A stretch of DNA of 64,000 bases from Qipengyuania vulgaris (GCF_009827325.1 NZ_WTYC01000004.1:273381-337380); one strand, 5' to 3'; counted from the stretch's first letter, positions 1 through 11,335 are shown. The notes: generated from the sequence alone by a model not told the origin. Program-made: numbers and translations.

Positions 1-260
1 TATGGAACCGCGCCGATATGATCTTCGTGAGCATGGGTCAGGACTATCGCTTCGAGGTCTTTGGTGCGCTCTTCGATGAATTCTAGGTCAGCGAACACCA
101 GGTCCACACCAGGATATTGGCCCCCCGAAAAGGTCATTCCAAGATCGACCATCAACCAGCGGCCTTGGCACCCGTAAAGGTTGACGTTCATGCCGATTTC
201 GCCCGAGCCGCCCAAGGCCAGGAACAGGAGTTCGTCTTCGGGAGTGAAATCTTTCTTCAA
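1..260 (-). CDS. rnj: Ribonuclease J, N-terminal fragment (cut by window edge)
   Basis: First 86 codons of a metallo-beta-lactamase/beta-CASP RNase, the 5'-3' exo- and endoribonuclease of RNA decay and maturation. The fragment opens with a beta-strand region ([12 protein letters not shown], residues 14-25) typical of RNase J and ends in the metal-binding motif HAHEDH (residues 77-82, consensus HxHxDH), which ligates the catalytic zinc ions. The chosen start is TTG at 260, which overlaps the coaX stop in a TTGA arrangement and places the conserved N-terminus correctly; no ATG lies close by. It is the last visible gene of the nuo-birA-coaX run. The rest of the protein lies to the left of the window. 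Family assignment is firm; the exact start is less so. Confidence 0.88.
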   Translation of the reverse strand, partial: MKKDFTPEDELLFLALGGSGEIGMNVNLYGCQGRWLMVDLGMTFSGGQYPGVDLVFADLEFIEERTKDLEAIVLTHAHEDHIGAVP

Positions 261-1033
261 GAGATTGCTCGCTCAGCAAGTATGGCGAGACCGTCGAGCG
301 TGAGATCGCTATCCACGGCATCAAATAGGTCGGTGTGTTCGTCGAACAGCAAAGCGAGGCCGCCCGTGGCAACGACGCGAGCAGGACGTCCGATTTCGCG
401 CTTCATGCGATCGACGAGCCCTTCGATCAGCGATACATAACCCCAGAAGACGCCGATAAGCATCTGGTCTTCCGTATTGCGACCGATCACGCTGTCGGTA
501 GCGGGCTTTTCGATTGCGATGCGTGGCAGCTTTGCAGTGTTGCCCACCAGCGCATCTAGCGAAAGGTTAATGCCCGGTGCAATGATCCCGCCCTTGTAGG
601 CTCCGTTGAAGTCGACCGCATCAAACGTTGTTGCGGTACCGAAGTCGACCACGATCAGGTCCCCCGTGTATTTGGCATGCGCTGCGAGCGCATTTAACGC
701 CCTGTCGGCGCCGAGCGAACTCGGCTGTTCAATGTCGAGTTCAAATCCCCATTCCGCCCCGCTCTGACCGGCGATGATCGGTTCTATGCCGAAATACTTC
801 TGCGCAAGCACGGTGAGGTTGTGGACCGAGCGCGGAACGACCGAACCAATGATGATGCCGGTGATGTCTTCGCGGGCATAGCCTTCAAGCGCGATTAGCT
901 GCAGCAGCCACACCGCGTATTCGTCACCGGTACGGCGAGCGTCGGTGGCGATACGCCAGCGTGCCTTGATATCCCGCCCTTCGAAGAGAGCGAAGACTAC
1001 GTTGGTATTCCCGACATCAGCTGCCAAAAGCAT
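257..1033 (-). CDS. coaX: Type III pantothenate kinase
   Basis: 258-residue cytoplasmic kinase that phosphorylates pantothenate, the first step of coenzyme A synthesis. The ASKHA-fold phosphate-binding motif DVGNTN is at residues 6-11. SLGADRA and [11 protein letters not shown] in the middle are the conserved pantothenate and second phosphate-binding segments of the CoaX type, and VVATGG sits in the C-terminal adenosine region. Length matches the family. ATG start, three bases downstream of the birA stop. Its TGA stop overlaps the TTG start of RNase J. No other pantothenate kinase is present in the window. Confidence 0.95.
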   Translation of the reverse strand: MLLAADVGNTNVVFALFEGRDIKARWRIATDARRTGDEYAVWLLQLIALEGYAREDITGIIIGSVVPRSVHNLTVLAQKYFGIEPIIAGQSGAEWGFELDIEQPSSLGADRALNALAAHAKYTGDLIVVDFGTATTFDAVDFNGAYKGGIIAPGINLSLDALVGNTAKLPRIAIEKPATDSVIGRNTEDQMLIGVFWGYVSLIEGLVDRMKREIGRPARVVATGGLALLFDEHTDLFDAVDSDLTLDGLAILAERAIS

Positions 1034-1036
1034 CGC

Positions 1037-1759
1037 TCAGCCCTCCTCATTAGCGAGCATCACGTCACCTGCGTGAATGACACGGCTCTCGCCCCCAGCC
1101 AAGCGTAGACGCAGAGCACCATCCTCGGTCAGCCCGGCGAACGTGCCATTGATTGGCTGCTCGCCAGGAGGGCTCACTGTGAGCGGGGCACCGAACGGGT
1201 GGGCGATACTTTCCCAGCGGCGAACCAATGGATCGAGCCCATAGGTCCGCCAACGTTCAAGCTCCTTGTCAAAACTGGCTGCAAGAGCATTCGCAAAAAG
1301 GTCACGGTCCGGAGGGGGACCGAAGGTGGAGAGCGTTGTGGTGCGGCGTGCGGGTAGGTCGGGAGCGGCGGCCAGATTCACTCCGATACCAACGATGATC
1401 GCGTCACCCTCGCGTTCGAGAAGAATACCGGCGAGCTTTGCTCCTCCAAACATCAGATCGTTAGGCCACTTAAGTCTTAGATCGGTTGGATTTGCGACGA
1501 GAGGCAACACTGCTTCATATAGTGCCAGGCCGGCCAGCAAGGCGAGGCTGGCTGGCGCCGGATCGCGACCGTGCGGCCGGACCAGGGTCGACCCCATGAA
1601 GTTGCCATGACCGTCGAACCATGTCCGGCCTTGGCGCCCGCGGCCTGCCGTCTGGCGGTCGGTTACGAGCCAGTCCCCTTCACTGATTGCATCGCCCGCC
1701 CGCAGCGCAGTAGCGAGGTCGGCGTTGGTACTCCCGGTTTCTTGAACCGTGCGAATCAA
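1037..1759 (-). CDS. birA: Biotin--[acetyl-CoA-carboxylase] ligase, class I
   Basis: Adenylates biotin and attaches it to the biotin carboxyl carrier protein. The signature GRGRQGR loop, which binds biotinyl-5'-AMP, lies near residue 43. KWPNDLMFGGAKLAGILLE carries the catalytic lysine region, and the C-terminal SH3-like domain follows. No N-terminal helix-turn-helix is present, so this is the non-repressor (class I) form. I chose TTG at 1759, overlapping the nuoN stop as TTGA, because homology starts at IRTVQETGSTN. The reading frame stays open to a GTG at 1810 inside nuoN, which would add 17 residues unlike the family. Cotranscribed with nuoN and coaX. Confidence 0.9.
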   Translation of the reverse strand: MIRTVQETGSTNADLATALRAGDAISEGDWLVTDRQTAGRGRQGRTWFDGHGNFMGSTLVRPHGRDPAPASLALLAGLALYEAVLPLVANPTDLRLKWPNDLMFGGAKLAGILLEREGDAIIVGIGVNLAAAPDLPARRTTTLSTFGPPPDRDLFANALAASFDKELERWRTYGLDPLVRRWESIAHPFGAPLTVSPPGEQPINGTFAGLTEDGALRLRLAGGESRVIHAGDVMLANEEG

Positions 1760-3210
1760 GCGACGTAAAACAGCATCTGCGCGGCTGCGTCCGCCAGATT
1801 GCCGAGCCACGGTGTCAGCAAATAGCCGAGGGGCGAGATAACCGCCACGCTGAGACCCAAGACAATCCAGTGCGACACCGGCGCCGCAGCCGGGGCGGCT
1901 CCTTGCGGCTCATCGAAGAACATTACCTTGATGAACTTGATGTAATAAAAGGCCCCGATAACGCTGGCTGCGATGCCAATCGCGGCTAGCGCAATCATAT
2001 CCGCCTGCACTGCGGCCTGAAAGACCACGAACTTGCCCCAGAAGCCGAACAGCGGGGGGATGCCGGCAAGGCTGAACATGAGCGCAAGTAGACACCATGC
2101 CAATACCGGGCTGGTGGTTGAGAGGCCGGAAATGTCGTCGAAGGTTGCAAGGGCATTACCTTCGCTGTCACGCAGCATGAGCAGGGCGACAAAGCTGCCA
2201 ATGGTCATGAACACATAGATTGAGAGGTAGACGAGCACGCCCGAAATTCCCTCGGGGGTCGCTGCTGCAAGACCAATCAGGATAAAGCCGACATTGTTGA
2301 TCGAAGAATAGGCGAGCAGTCGCTTCAGGTTCGTTTGTCCGATTGCCCCCAATGCACCGACCACGATGGAAGCGAGGGCGGCAAAGATGACGATCTGCTG
2401 CCAGGCTTCGACCTGCCCACCAAACGGGCCGGTCGCGATACGCACCAGCATAGCCACCGCTGCAACCTTCGGGGCGCTCGCAAAAAAGGCAGTCACCGGC
2501 GTCGGTGCACCTTCGTATACGTCGGGCGTCCACATGTGGAACGGGACAGCGGCGACCTTGAATGCAATCCCCGCGAGCACGAACACAACACCGAACATCG
2601 CACCGGTCGAGAAGTCGGCAGCGAACGCTGTACGGATGCCCTCGTAACTGGTCGTGCCGGAAAAGCCGTACACCAGGCTGACGCCGTAGAGGATGATGCC
2701 CGAGGCGAGGCCGCCGAGGACAAAGTACTTGAGGCCCGCCTCGCTGGACTTGCCGTCGCGCCGCGCGAAACTGGCCAGGACATAGGACGAGAGACTCGAC
2801 ATTTCGAGACCGATATAGAGCGTCATCAGGTCGGTGGCAGAAACCATCAAACCCATACCGACCGCGTTGAACAGCATCAGCACCGGATATTCACCGCGAT
2901 ACTCACCGCGCGCATCGAAATAACGCGGAGCGACGATCAGGCAGGCGATGGTTGCGATGTAAACCAGGCTCTTCGCGAACACCGCAAAGCCGTCGGCCAG
3001 GAAAAGGCCGCCAAACGCGCTCCCCGCCAACCCACCATCGAACAACGAGACGTTGAACAACAGTGCACCGAATAATGCGGCGACAGCGGCAATGGTGATA
3101 GCGCGAGCAGCTTTTTCGCTGGTCCATGCGGTGACCAACAGCAACACGAGTCCGGTGACCGATAGGCCGATTTCGGCGCCTGTGAGGTATAGAGAAGTGG
3201 AGTAGGACAT
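1756..3210 (-). CDS. nuoN: NADH-quinone oxidoreductase subunit N
   Basis: 484-residue inner-membrane antiporter-like subunit of complex I, one of three proton-pumping modules. It has about 14 hydrophobic helices. The conserved GLEMSSLSSYVLASF segment on TM5 carries the key glutamate, and lysines lie in the FKVAAVPFHMWTPDVYEGAP and NLKRLLAYSSINNVG segments of the proton channel. ATG overlaps the nuoM stop as TGATG. It is the last nuo gene and runs directly into birA. Confidence 0.97.
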   Translation of the reverse strand: MSYSTSLYLTGAEIGLSVTGLVLLLVTAWTSEKAARAITIAAVAALFGALLFNVSLFDGGLAGSAFGGLFLADGFAVFAKSLVYIATIACLIVAPRYFDARGEYRGEYPVLMLFNAVGMGLMVSATDLMTLYIGLEMSSLSSYVLASFARRDGKSSEAGLKYFVLGGLASGIILYGVSLVYGFSGTTSYEGIRTAFAADFSTGAMFGVVFVLAGIAFKVAAVPFHMWTPDVYEGAPTPVTAFFASAPKVAAVAMLVRIATGPFGGQVEAWQQIVIFAALASIVVGALGAIGQTNLKRLLAYSSINNVGFILIGLAAATPEGISGVLVYLSIYVFMTIGSFVALLMLRDSEGNALATFDDISGLSTTSPVLAWCLLALMFSLAGIPPLFGFWGKFVVFQAAVQADMIALAAIGIAASVIGAFYYIKFIKVMFFDEPQGAAPAAAPVSHWIVLGLSVAVISPLGYLLTPWLGNLADAAAQMLFYVA

Positions 3211-4754
3211 CAGTGCTCTCCCTCCCCTTCATGGCTCGGCTCGACAAAGTTCGCCGCCTTTGAGCGAGGTGCGCCTACTTCAAGCGCGCTGTCGTAGCGC
3301 GGCGCAACGCCGGCCAGTCTGGTTTCAAGGGCGGCGATGTCCTGACGCATGGGTGCTAGGAAGCTTTCCGGATAGATGCCCATCCACAGCACGGCGGCTG
3401 CGATCGGAGCAAGCATGGCCCATTCGCGGGCGTTAAGATCGGGCATTGCGGCGGCATCGGCGTTCTTCTGCTCGCCGTACGCCACCCTGCGGTAAAGGTA
3501 GAGCATATAGGCCGCGCCGAGGATAATACCTGTCGTGCAGACCAAGGCTACGAAGGTCGAGACTTCGTAGATGCCTGCCAATGCCAAGAATTCACCCACA
3601 AAGTTGCTCGTGCCCGGGAGGCCGACCGCGGCCATGGTGAAAAGCAAGAAAAAGACAGCATACTTCGGCATGTTGATTGAAAGCCCGCCATAACGGGAAA
3701 TCTCACGCGTATGCAGGCGGTCGTAGATTACGCCGACGCAAAGGAACAATGCTCCTGATACAAGACCGTGGCCGAGCATCACCATCATCGCGCCCTCGAG
3801 GCCTTGGACGTTAAAGGCGAAGAGGCCGACCGTCACGATCGCCATGTGGGCCACCGAGGAATAGGCAATCAGCTTTTTCATGTCGTGCTGCACCAGCGCG
3901 ACAAGCGAGGTATAGATCACCGCCACCATAGAGAGCGCGAAGACCAGCCAGGCAAGATCGGCGCTGGCGTCCGGGAACATCGGCAGGCTGAAGCGGATGA
4001 ACCCGTAACCGCCGAGTTTCAGGAGAACGCCGGCAAGGATGACCGAACCGGCAGTCGGTGCCTGCACGTGCGCATCTGGCAGCCATGTGTGGACCGGCCA
4101 CATAGGCATCTTTACCGCAAAACTGGCGAAAAAGGCGAGCCACAGCCACAGTTGGGCATCAACCGGGAAATCATACTGCATCAGCGCCGGGATCGCCGTC
4201 GTTCCTGCCTCGTTCACCATCCACAGCATGGCGATCAACATCAGCACCGAGCCGAGAAGCGTGTAGAGGAAGAACTTATAGCTCGCGTAGATGCGGTTAT
4301 CGCCGCCCCACACGCCGATGATCAGGTACATCGGGATTAGGCCGGCCTCGAAGAAGATGTAGAACAGGAAAAGGTCCTGCGCGGCGAAAACGCCGATCAT
4401 CAGCACTTCCATCAGCAGGAAAGCAGCCATGTATTCGCCGACGCGCTTTGTGATAGAATCCCAGCTGGCAAGGATACAGATTGGCATCAGGAAGACGCTG
4501 AGCATGATGAGCATCAGCGCAATGCCGTCGATACCGAGCGCGTATTCGAAGCCCGCGAACACCTGCGCCCGTTCGGTGAACTGCCATTGCGCGCCGCCGA
4601 TATCGTAATTGAGCCATAGCAGGATGCCGAGCGCGAGGTCGATCAGTGTCGCGAACAGCGCCACCATCCGCGCACTAGAGGCGTTTAGGAACAGGCAGCA
4701 GATCGCCGCGACGAGCGGCACGGCAAGCATGAGCGAAAGGATGGGAAACTCCAT
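3210..4754 (-). CDS. nuoM: NADH-quinone oxidoreductase subunit M
   Basis: 514-residue antiporter-like proton-pumping subunit of complex I in the inner membrane. Diagnostic segments are FFEAGLIPMYLIIGVWGG with the essential TM5 glutamate, VKMPMWPVHTWLPDAHVQAPT, and MKKLIAYSSVAHM. The C-terminus ends in a short soluble tail rich in Glu, Gly and His. ATG overlaps the nuoL stop as TGATG, and its own stop overlaps nuoN in the same way, so translation of L, M and N is probably coupled. Confidence 0.97.
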   Translation of the reverse strand: MEFPILSLMLAVPLVAAICCLFLNASSARMVALFATLIDLALGILLWLNYDIGGAQWQFTERAQVFAGFEYALGIDGIALMLIMLSVFLMPICILASWDSITKRVGEYMAAFLLMEVLMIGVFAAQDLFLFYIFFEAGLIPMYLIIGVWGGDNRIYASYKFFLYTLLGSVLMLIAMLWMVNEAGTTAIPALMQYDFPVDAQLWLWLAFFASFAVKMPMWPVHTWLPDAHVQAPTAGSVILAGVLLKLGGYGFIRFSLPMFPDASADLAWLVFALSMVAVIYTSLVALVQHDMKKLIAYSSVAHMAIVTVGLFAFNVQGLEGAMMVMLGHGLVSGALFLCVGVIYDRLHTREISRYGGLSINMPKYAVFFLLFTMAAVGLPGTSNFVGEFLALAGIYEVSTFVALVCTTGIILGAAYMLYLYRRVAYGEQKNADAAAMPDLNAREWAMLAPIAAAVLWMGIYPESFLAPMRQDIAALETRLAGVAPRYDSALEVGAPRSKAANFVEPSHEGEGEH

Positions 4755-6832
4755 CAGAACAGCACCCAGGTGACGGCGGCGACAAGCCCGAGGAGCATCA
4801 CCAGCGCATAGCTATAGAGATATCCGGTCTGGAACCGCTTGGCGCCGACGGCACCCTTCTCGACCACCCAGGCCACGCCATTGGGGCCGAAGCGATCGAT
4901 CATTCCGACATCGCCCAGTTTCCAGAACTGGCGGCCCAGCCAGAAGGCGGGGACCACGAAGAGGTAGTGATAGAGCTCGTCGAAATACCACTTGTTGTAA
5001 AAAAAGCGATAGACCGGACCGAGCTGTTCAGCCGCTTTGCCGGGAATGCTAGTGTCCTTGATGTAGGCGAGCCATGCGGCAAGCAGACCAAGAAGCATCA
5101 CGACAGTAGCTGTCAGCTTCACCCATGTCGGCACCGCATGGAGGCCGTGGATGAGGTTCTCGTTAAAATAAATGGAACCGGCCCAGAACGCTCCGTTCAC
5201 AGCACCCGAAGAGCCATCGATGAAAGCATCCTTGAACACGTAACCGGCGAGCACCGCACCAATCGACAGCACACCCAGCGGGATCAGCATTGAGAGCGGG
5301 CTTTCATGCGGATGATAGCCTGCAGTCCCTGCCTCGTAGTTGGGCGAAGGCACGGAGTGTGTCACGTCTTCGCCAGCATCTTCCTGCTTGGGCGCATTGT
5401 GCTCGTCCGGCTCGTCATGCCCGTCGTGGACCGCGTGCTGGATATGATGGCTGTCTGCCCAACGCGGCTTGCCCCAAAAGGTGAGGAACATGAGGCGCCA
5501 GCTGTAAAAGCTCGTCAGCAGTGCGGCGAGCGCTCCCATCCAGAAGGCGAAGTTGCCAAGCTCGGTCCCGCGCGCGAACGCCGCCTCGAGAATGGCGTCT
5601 TTCGAATAGAAGCCGGCAAAGCCGAACACGTAAAGGACCCCGACCCCGGTAATCGCCAGCGTACCGGCCATCATCGCCCAGAAGGTAAAAGGAATCTCCT
5701 TACGCAAGGCGCCATAATAACGCATATTCTGCTCGTGGTGCATCGCATGGATGACCGAGCCGGCGCCCAGGAACAGCAGCGCCTTGAAGAAGGCGTGCGT
5801 GAACAGGTGGAACATCGCCGCGCCGTATGCGCCCACACCAGCTGCGAAGAACATGTAGCCGAGCTGCGAGCAGGTCGAATAAGCGATGACGCGCTTAATG
5901 TCCCACTGCGTCGTGCCGACGGTTGCGGCGAAGATACAGGTAGCAGCGCCGATGAAGGTCACCATGGCGAGCGCAACTGGTGCGGTTTCGAACATGGGCG
6001 ACAGGCGGCAGACCATGAACACGCCTGCGGTAACCATGGTCGCTGCGTGGATAAGTGCTGAAACCGGGGTCGGGCCCTCCATTGCGTCCGGAAGCCATGT
6101 GTGCAGGCCGAGCTGCGCCGACTTGCCCATCGCGCCGATGAACAGGAGGATGCAGAGCACGTCCATCGTGTGCACGCGCAGGCCGAGGAAGCCGATCGTC
6201 GCTCCGCTCATTCCCGGCGCTGCGGCAAGGATTTCAGGGATCGAGACGGTCCCGAATACCCAGAAGGTCCCGAATATACCCATCATGAAGCCCAGGTCGC
6301 CAACGCGATTGACCACGAAGGCCTTGATCGCAGCGGCGTTGGCGCTCGGTTTCTTGAACCAGAACCCGATCAGCAAATAGCTGGCGAGGCCCACGCCTTC
6401 CCAACCGAAGAACATTTGCACCAGGTTATCAGCCGTCACGAGCATCAGCATGGCGAAGGTGAAGAGCGAGAGATAGGCGAAGAACCTCGGCTGGTCCGGG
6501 TCTTCTTCCATATAGCCCCAGCTATAGAGGTGAACGAGCGCCGAAACGGTGGTGATGACCACCAGCATAACCGCGGTCAGGGTGTCGACCCTTAGCGCCC
6601 AGTCGAAAGAAAGTGCCCCCGACTGTACCCAAGTTAGAACAGGGACGACCTCGGCCTCTGCGCTTCCGCTCACGAAACCGAGGAAAATCGGCCAGCTCAG
6701 CGCGCAGGCGATAAACAGCGCGCTTGTCGTTATAGCCTTCGCAAAAACGCTGGGAGCAATCTTATTGACGAGGCCCGCAACGATCGCTGCGAGCAGCGGC
6801 AGAAAGACGATCAGGAGAATGGAATTCTGCAC
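4754..6832 (-). CDS. nuoL: NADH-quinone oxidoreductase subunit L
   Basis: 692-residue distal proton-pumping subunit, the largest membrane protein of complex I. It carries the antiporter core ([62 protein letters not shown]) and the C-terminal extension with the long lateral helix and a final anchoring helix. A soluble His/Asp/Glu-rich loop (about residues 465-510, [20 protein letters not shown]) is longer than in the enterobacterial protein. The start is GTG at 6832, preceded by an AAGGGAT stretch. It begins 6 bases after the nuoK stop. Confidence 0.97.
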   Translation of the reverse strand: MQNSILLIVFLPLLAAIVAGLVNKIAPSVFAKAITTSALFIACALSWPIFLGFVSGSAEAEVVPVLTWVQSGALSFDWALRVDTLTAVMLVVITTVSALVHLYSWGYMEEDPDQPRFFAYLSLFTFAMLMLVTADNLVQMFFGWEGVGLASYLLIGFWFKKPSANAAAIKAFVVNRVGDLGFMMGIFGTFWVFGTVSIPEILAAAPGMSGATIGFLGLRVHTMDVLCILLFIGAMGKSAQLGLHTWLPDAMEGPTPVSALIHAATMVTAGVFMVCRLSPMFETAPVALAMVTFIGAATCIFAATVGTTQWDIKRVIAYSTCSQLGYMFFAAGVGAYGAAMFHLFTHAFFKALLFLGAGSVIHAMHHEQNMRYYGALRKEIPFTFWAMMAGTLAITGVGVLYVFGFAGFYSKDAILEAAFARGTELGNFAFWMGALAALLTSFYSWRLMFLTFWGKPRWADSHHIQHAVHDGHDEPDEHNAPKQEDAGEDVTHSVPSPNYEAGTAGYHPHESPLSMLIPLGVLSIGAVLAGYVFKDAFIDGSSGAVNGAFWAGSIYFNENLIHGLHAVPTWVKLTATVVMLLGLLAAWLAYIKDTSIPGKAAEQLGPVYRFFYNKWYFDELYHYLFVVPAFWLGRQFWKLGDVGMIDRFGPNGVAWVVEKGAVGAKRFQTGYLYSYALVMLLGLVAAVTWVLF

Positions 6833-6838
6833 GGATGC

Positions 6839-7144
6839 TTATCCCTTCATCCGGTTGGCATCGTCGACTGCGATCGTGCCGCGGCCACGGAAATAGATGA
6901 CGAGAATTGCGAGCCCAATCGCCGCTTCCCCCGCGGCGACGGTCAGCACGAACATGGCAAAGACCTGCCCCACAAGGTCACCCAGGAAGGCACTGAACGC
7001 CACGAGATTGATATTCACCGCCAGCAAAATGAGCTCGATCGCCATCAGGATGACGATGATGTTCTTGCGGTTGAGAAAAATACCGAGGACGCCCAGCACG
7101 AACAGGATTGCACTGACGATGATATAGTGTTCGATGCCGATCAC
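6839..7144 (-). CDS. nuoK: NADH-quinone oxidoreductase subunit K
   Basis: 101-residue subunit with three transmembrane helices, part of the central hydrophilic axis of complex I (MrpC-like). The glutamate in [13 protein letters not shown] and the one in [11 protein letters not shown] are the two buried carboxylates conserved in the family. The start is GTG at 7144, which overlaps the nuoJ stop as GTGA. Length is exactly that of the family. Confidence 0.96.
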   Translation of the reverse strand: MIGIEHYIIVSAILFVLGVLGIFLNRKNIIVILMAIELILLAVNINLVAFSAFLGDLVGQVFAMFVLTVAAGEAAIGLAILVIYFRGRGTIAVDDANRMKG

Positions 7145-7761
7145 AGTTCGACCCCCCGGCCCACTTCGGGCTGCTTCATCACAGTCGCTTCATTCGGATT
7201 GCGGCGGTTCTGCTTACCGATATCCTGATGACCGCGCTTAGTCTTCGGCGGACGGTGCGTCAGGACGATCGCACCAATCATCGCGACCAGCAGAATTAGT
7301 CCCGCGGCTTCGAACAGGAACAGGTACTTCGTGTAGAGCAGCGCACCGATCGCGCCGGTATTGCTTTCCACCATGGCAGGTCCGTCACTCGCCATCGGTG
7401 TGCCGAGTTCGATTGACCCAACCTGATAAGCACCGATGCCAAGCACCAGTTCCGCCAGCAAGACCAGAGCAATGACGATGCCCAGCGGGAAGTTCTTTAC
7501 AAACCCCGCGCGCAATTCGGCCACGTCGATGTCTAGCATCATGACCACGAATAGGAACAGCACCGCGACCGCCCCGACATAGACGATGACAAGCAGCATC
7601 GCGATGAATTCCGCGCCGACCAATACCATGAGGCCGGCAGCGTTGAAGAATGCAAGGATGAGCCACAGCACCGAGTGCACGGGATTGCGTGCCGTGATCA
7701 CCATCACGGCCGATGCAATGACGAGCACCGCAAACATGTAAAAGGCGATAGTCTGGATCAT
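7141..7761 (-). CDS. nuoJ: NADH-quinone oxidoreductase subunit J
   Basis: 206-residue membrane subunit with five helices. [21 protein letters not shown] is the conserved TM3 segment whose pi-bulge takes part in conformational coupling of complex I. The C-terminal 45 residues ([18 protein letters not shown] onward) form a basic cytoplasmic tail. ATG at 7761 lies 27 bases downstream of the nuoI stop, one of the few real gaps inside the operon. Confidence 0.95.
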   Translation of the reverse strand: MIQTIAFYMFAVLVIASAVMVITARNPVHSVLWLILAFFNAAGLMVLVGAEFIAMLLVIVYVGAVAVLFLFVVMMLDIDVAELRAGFVKNFPLGIVIALVLLAELVLGIGAYQVGSIELGTPMASDGPAMVESNTGAIGALLYTKYLFLFEAAGLILLVAMIGAIVLTHRPPKTKRGHQDIGKQNRRNPNEATVMKQPEVGRGVEL

Positions 7762-7788
7762 GTTGCCCCAAATTCGGTTGCGGCGCGG

Positions 7789-8277
7789 TTAGCGGTAGGG
7801 TGCGTCGGCTTCAAGGTTCGCGGCGATTGCACGCTCCCACTTGTCACCATTCGCGAGCAGCTTGGCCTTATCGTAAAGCAGCTCTTCGCGGGTTTCGGTT
7901 GCGTATTCGAAGTTCGGACCCTCTACGATTGCATCCACCGGGCAGGCTTCCTGACAGAAGCCGCAGTAGATGCACTTGGTCATGTCGATGTCATACCGCG
8001 TGGTGCGGCGGCTACCGTCCTCGCGCGGCTCGCTCTCGATGGTAATGGCCAGCGCAGGGCATACCGCCTCGCAGAGCTTACAGGCGATGCAGCGTTCCTC
8101 GCCATTCGGGTAACGGCGCAGGGCATGCTCACCGCGGAAGCGCGGAGACAGCGGGTTCTTTTCGAAGGGATAGTTGATCGTTACCTTGGGTTTGAAGAGA
8201 TATTTCAACGTGAGGGCATGCGCCTTCACGAATTCCCACAGGGTGAACGATTTTATGAGGTGCGCGACCGTACTCAT
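7789..8277 (-). CDS. nuoI: NADH-quinone oxidoreductase subunit I (ferredoxin-like)
   Basis: 162-residue peripheral-arm subunit that carries iron-sulfur clusters N6a and N6b and passes electrons to NuoB. Two 4Fe-4S motifs are visible: [12 protein letters not shown] and [12 protein letters not shown]. An amphipathic N-terminus ([16 protein letters not shown]) anchors it to NuoH. The chosen ATG at 8277 overlaps the nuoH stop as ATGA. The open frame extends 89 codons further into nuoH, but that part is a shadow and has no family similarity. Confidence 0.97.
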   Translation of the reverse strand: MSTVAHLIKSFTLWEFVKAHALTLKYLFKPKVTINYPFEKNPLSPRFRGEHALRRYPNGEERCIACKLCEAVCPALAITIESEPREDGSRRTTRYDIDMTKCIYCGFCQEACPVDAIVEGPNFEYATETREELLYDKAKLLANGDKWERAIAANLEADAPYR

Positions 8278-9329
8278 GCGGCGGCTCCATAGTGGCCGGT
8301 GGCCATCAGCCAACCGGAAATGAGAACGACGAACAGAAGGCTGATGGGTAGGAATACCTTCCAGCCCAAGCGCATGAGCTGATCGTAACGATAACGAGGG
8401 ACGGTCGCCATGACCCAGCTGAACATGAAGAAGAAGAAGAACGTCTTCAGCAGCAACCAGACGATGCCCGGCACGTAATAGAGCGGTGCCCAATCGATGG
8501 GCGGCAGCCAACCACCAAAGAACAGCAGCGCATTGAGCATGCACATAAGCAGAATGTTGGCGTATTCGCCCAGCCAGAAGAGCGCGAAGCTCATCGAGCT
8601 ATATTCGGTCTGGTAACCCGCCACGAGCTCGCTTTCGGCCTCTGTGAGGTCGAACGGTACGCGCTGCGTTTCTGCCAGGCTGGAGATAAAGAACATCACC
8701 CACATAGGGAAGAGCAGCAGGTTGAAGACATAACCGTTGACGATCCCGAAACCGTGACCCTTCTGCGCCATGACGATCTCGTTCAGGTTGAACGTTCCGG
8801 CATAGAGAACCACGCTGACCAGAATGAAGCCGATCGAAACTTCATAGCTGATCATCTGTGCAGCGGCGCGCATGGCGGAAAAGAACGGGTATTTCGAGTT
8901 GGACGCCCATCCTGCCATTACCACGCCGTAAACCGAGAGCGAACTGATCGCGAGGATGTAGAGCAGGCCGACATTGATATTGGCCAGCACAGCCGTCGCG
9001 CTGAAAGGGATCACCGCCCATGCCGCAAGCGCCACCGTAAAGGTGACAATCGGGGCGAGGATGAAGATGCCCTTGTTCGCCGCGCTGGGGATGATGGTTT
9101 CCTGCAGGAAAACCTTCAGGCCGTCGGCAAAGCTCTGCAGAAGACCGAAGGGTCCGACCACGTTTGGGCCGCGGCGCAGGTTGATCGCCGCCCACACCTT
9201 GCGGTCGACATAAATAATCATGGCTACCGCCAGCATCAGCGGCAGCGCTATGAGCAGGATGCCGGAAATGGTGGCGACGCCCCACGCCCATTCGTAGCTC
9301 ATGCCGAGGGATTGGAAGAATTCGGTCAT
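8274..9329 (-). CDS. nuoH: NADH-quinone oxidoreductase subunit H
   Basis: 351-residue, eight-helix membrane subunit that forms the quinone-entry chamber with NuoB and NuoD. The conserved [23 protein letters not shown] loop and the acidic [28 protein letters not shown] loop that lines the quinone tunnel are both intact. ATG overlaps the nuoG stop as ATGA. Confidence 0.97.
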   Translation of the reverse strand: MTEFFQSLGMSYEWAWGVATISGILLIALPLMLAVAMIIYVDRKVWAAINLRRGPNVVGPFGLLQSFADGLKVFLQETIIPSAANKGIFILAPIVTFTVALAAWAVIPFSATAVLANINVGLLYILAISSLSVYGVVMAGWASNSKYPFFSAMRAAAQMISYEVSIGFILVSVVLYAGTFNLNEIVMAQKGHGFGIVNGYVFNLLLFPMWVMFFISSLAETQRVPFDLTEAESELVAGYQTEYSSMSFALFWLGEYANILLMCMLNALLFFGGWLPPIDWAPLYYVPGIVWLLLKTFFFFFMFSWVMATVPRYRYDQLMRLGWKVFLPISLLFVVLISGWLMATGHYGAAA

Positions 9330-11335
9330 TCCGCGGCCTCCGCCAATTCGCCGCCGTGGAGCAGTTCTACCGAGCAGCGCTGCATTACCTCGCTGGCGCG
9401 CGCGATCGGATTGGTGAGGTAAAAGTCCCTGATCGGATAGGTACTGATTGCACCCTCGGCTTTTGCCTTCGCATTCGCTTTCGGCAGCACGCCGAGATCC
9501 GCTAGACCTTCCTCGCCCAGTGCCGGAACGTCAGCAATCATTGCCGACTGCAACTGAGCGAAACTGTCGAAACCGACATCCACCTTCAGCGCATCCGCCA
9601 GAGCGCGCAGAATGGTCCAGTCCTCACGCGCATCGCCCGGCGCGAAGACGGCCTTTTCCGCGAATTGAACGCGGCCTTCAGTGTTGACGTAAGTTCCGTC
9701 CTTCTCGGCATAGCTCGCGCCCGGCAGAATGATATCCGCCGCATGTGCGCCCTTATCGCCGTGATGACCGATGTAGACCTTGAGCGCATCAGCGAAGGGT
9801 TCGAAATCCATCTCATCCGCGCCAAGGCTGATGACCACCTTGGGCTTGGCTTCGACGATGTCCTTGATCCCACCCTTCTGGGCATAGCCGAGCATCAGTC
9901 CGCCCATGCGCGCAGCGGAGAAATGCAGCACGTTGAAACCATTCCAGCCATCACGAACCAACTTGAACTGATCGGCGAAGCGAAGGCCGGCTCCAAGCGC
10001 ACCTTGCGCCAGAGCCGCACCGCCCATGATTATGGCCGGACGTTCTGCGGAATCGAACACATCGGCCACTTCATCGGGCAGGTCGCCGAGTGCCGAGAGA
10101 TCGTCGCCAAGGAATACCGCCGGATAGGTGGTGTCCCAGAAGGCACCGATTACGAAAACCTTCGCGCCGCGTTTCACAGCCTTGCGAATGCGCACGTTTA
10201 TCAGCGGCGCTTCCCAGCGAATGTGGCTCCCGACGATCAAAATCGCATCGGCAGTCTCTATCCCGGCAAAGGTCGAGTTAAAATTGACCGCGGCGAGGCT
10301 CGACACGTCGTAATCCATCCCGGTCTGACGGCCTTCGATCAGTGTCGAACCGCAGGCCTTGAGAAGTGCCTTGGCAGCGAACATCGTTTCGCAATCGACC
10401 ATGTCACCGGCAATTGCTGCAATGTCATTCCCCGGCTTGGCCTTGGTGATGGCCTTGAACACCTCGTCCCATGTCGCCTCTTGGAGCTTGCCACGCTTGC
10501 GCATGAACACCTTGTCGAGGCGCCGGCGCGAAAGACCGTCGACCTGATAACGTGCCTTGTCCGAAATCCACTCCTCATTGACATCGTCATTGATACGCGG
10601 AAGTGCACGCATGACTTCTCTTCCACGGCTGTCGAGCCGGATATTTGCGCCTACCGCATCCGAAACGTCGATGCTGAGCGTCTTCTTGAGCTCCCATGGA
10701 CGTGCCTCGAACGCATAGGGGCGCGAAGTGAGTGCACCGACCGGACATAGGTCGATTACATTGGCGGACAATTCGTGCTCGGCAGCCTGCTCCAGATAGG
10801 TAGTGATCTGCATGTCCTCGCCGCGGCCCACCGCGCCGATTTCATCCACTCCGGCGATTTCCTCGCTGAAGCGCACGCAACGGGTGCAGTGAATACAGCG
10901 GGTCATGATCGTCTTGATCAGCGGGCCCATGTATTTCTCGGTCACGGCGCGCTTGTTCATGGTGTAACGCGTCGCTCCGCGGCCGTATGCCACAGACTGG
11001 TCCTGCAAGTCGCATTCGCCGCCTTGGTCGCAGATCGGACAATCAAGCGGGTGGTTGATGAGAAGGAATTCCATCACCCCTTCCCGCGCGGTCTTCACCA
11101 TCGGCGTATCTGTCCGGATTTCTTGCCCATCAGTAGCCGGAAGCGCACAGCTGGCCTGCGGCTTAGGCGGCCCAGGCTTCACCTCGACCAGGCACATGCG
11201 GCAGTTGCCCGCAATGCTCAGTCGCTCGTGATAGCAGAAGCGCGGAATCTCTTTTCCCGCAAGCTCGCAGGCTTGGAGGACGGTCGCGCCCTCCGGAACC
11301 TCGATCTCCTGACCGTCTACAGTGACCTTGGGCAT
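9326..11335 (-). CDS. nuoG: NADH-quinone oxidoreductase subunit G
   Basis: 669-residue iron-sulfur subunit of the NADH module. The N-terminal 2Fe-2S ferredoxin domain has [15 protein letters not shown] with its fourth cysteine downstream (cluster N1b). [17 protein letters not shown] (HxxxCxxCxxxxxC, N5) and [10 protein letters not shown] with a distal cysteine (N4) follow. The remaining two thirds is a molybdopterin-oxidoreductase-like domain without catalytic function. The extra cysteine quartet that binds N7 in enterobacteria is not evident, which is normal for alphaproteobacteria. ATG overlaps the stop of the preceding secreted-protein gene as TAATG. Confidence 0.97.
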   Translation of the reverse strand: MPKVTVDGQEIEVPEGATVLQACELAGKEIPRFCYHERLSIAGNCRMCLVEVKPGPPKPQASCALPATDGQEIRTDTPMVKTAREGVMEFLLINHPLDCPICDQGGECDLQDQSVAYGRGATRYTMNKRAVTEKYMGPLIKTIMTRCIHCTRCVRFSEEIAGVDEIGAVGRGEDMQITTYLEQAAEHELSANVIDLCPVGALTSRPYAFEARPWELKKTLSIDVSDAVGANIRLDSRGREVMRALPRINDDVNEEWISDKARYQVDGLSRRRLDKVFMRKRGKLQEATWDEVFKAITKAKPGNDIAAIAGDMVDCETMFAAKALLKACGSTLIEGRQTGMDYDVSSLAAVNFNSTFAGIETADAILIVGSHIRWEAPLINVRIRKAVKRGAKVFVIGAFWDTTYPAVFLGDDLSALGDLPDEVADVFDSAERPAIIMGGAALAQGALGAGLRFADQFKLVRDGWNGFNVLHFSAARMGGLMLGYAQKGGIKDIVEAKPKVVISLGADEMDFEPFADALKVYIGHHGDKGAHAADIILPGASYAEKDGTYVNTEGRVQFAEKAVFAPGDAREDWTILRALADALKVDVGFDSFAQLQSAMIADVPALGEEGLADLGVLPKANAKAKAEGAISTYPIRDFYLTNPIARASEVMQRCSVELLHGGELAEAAE

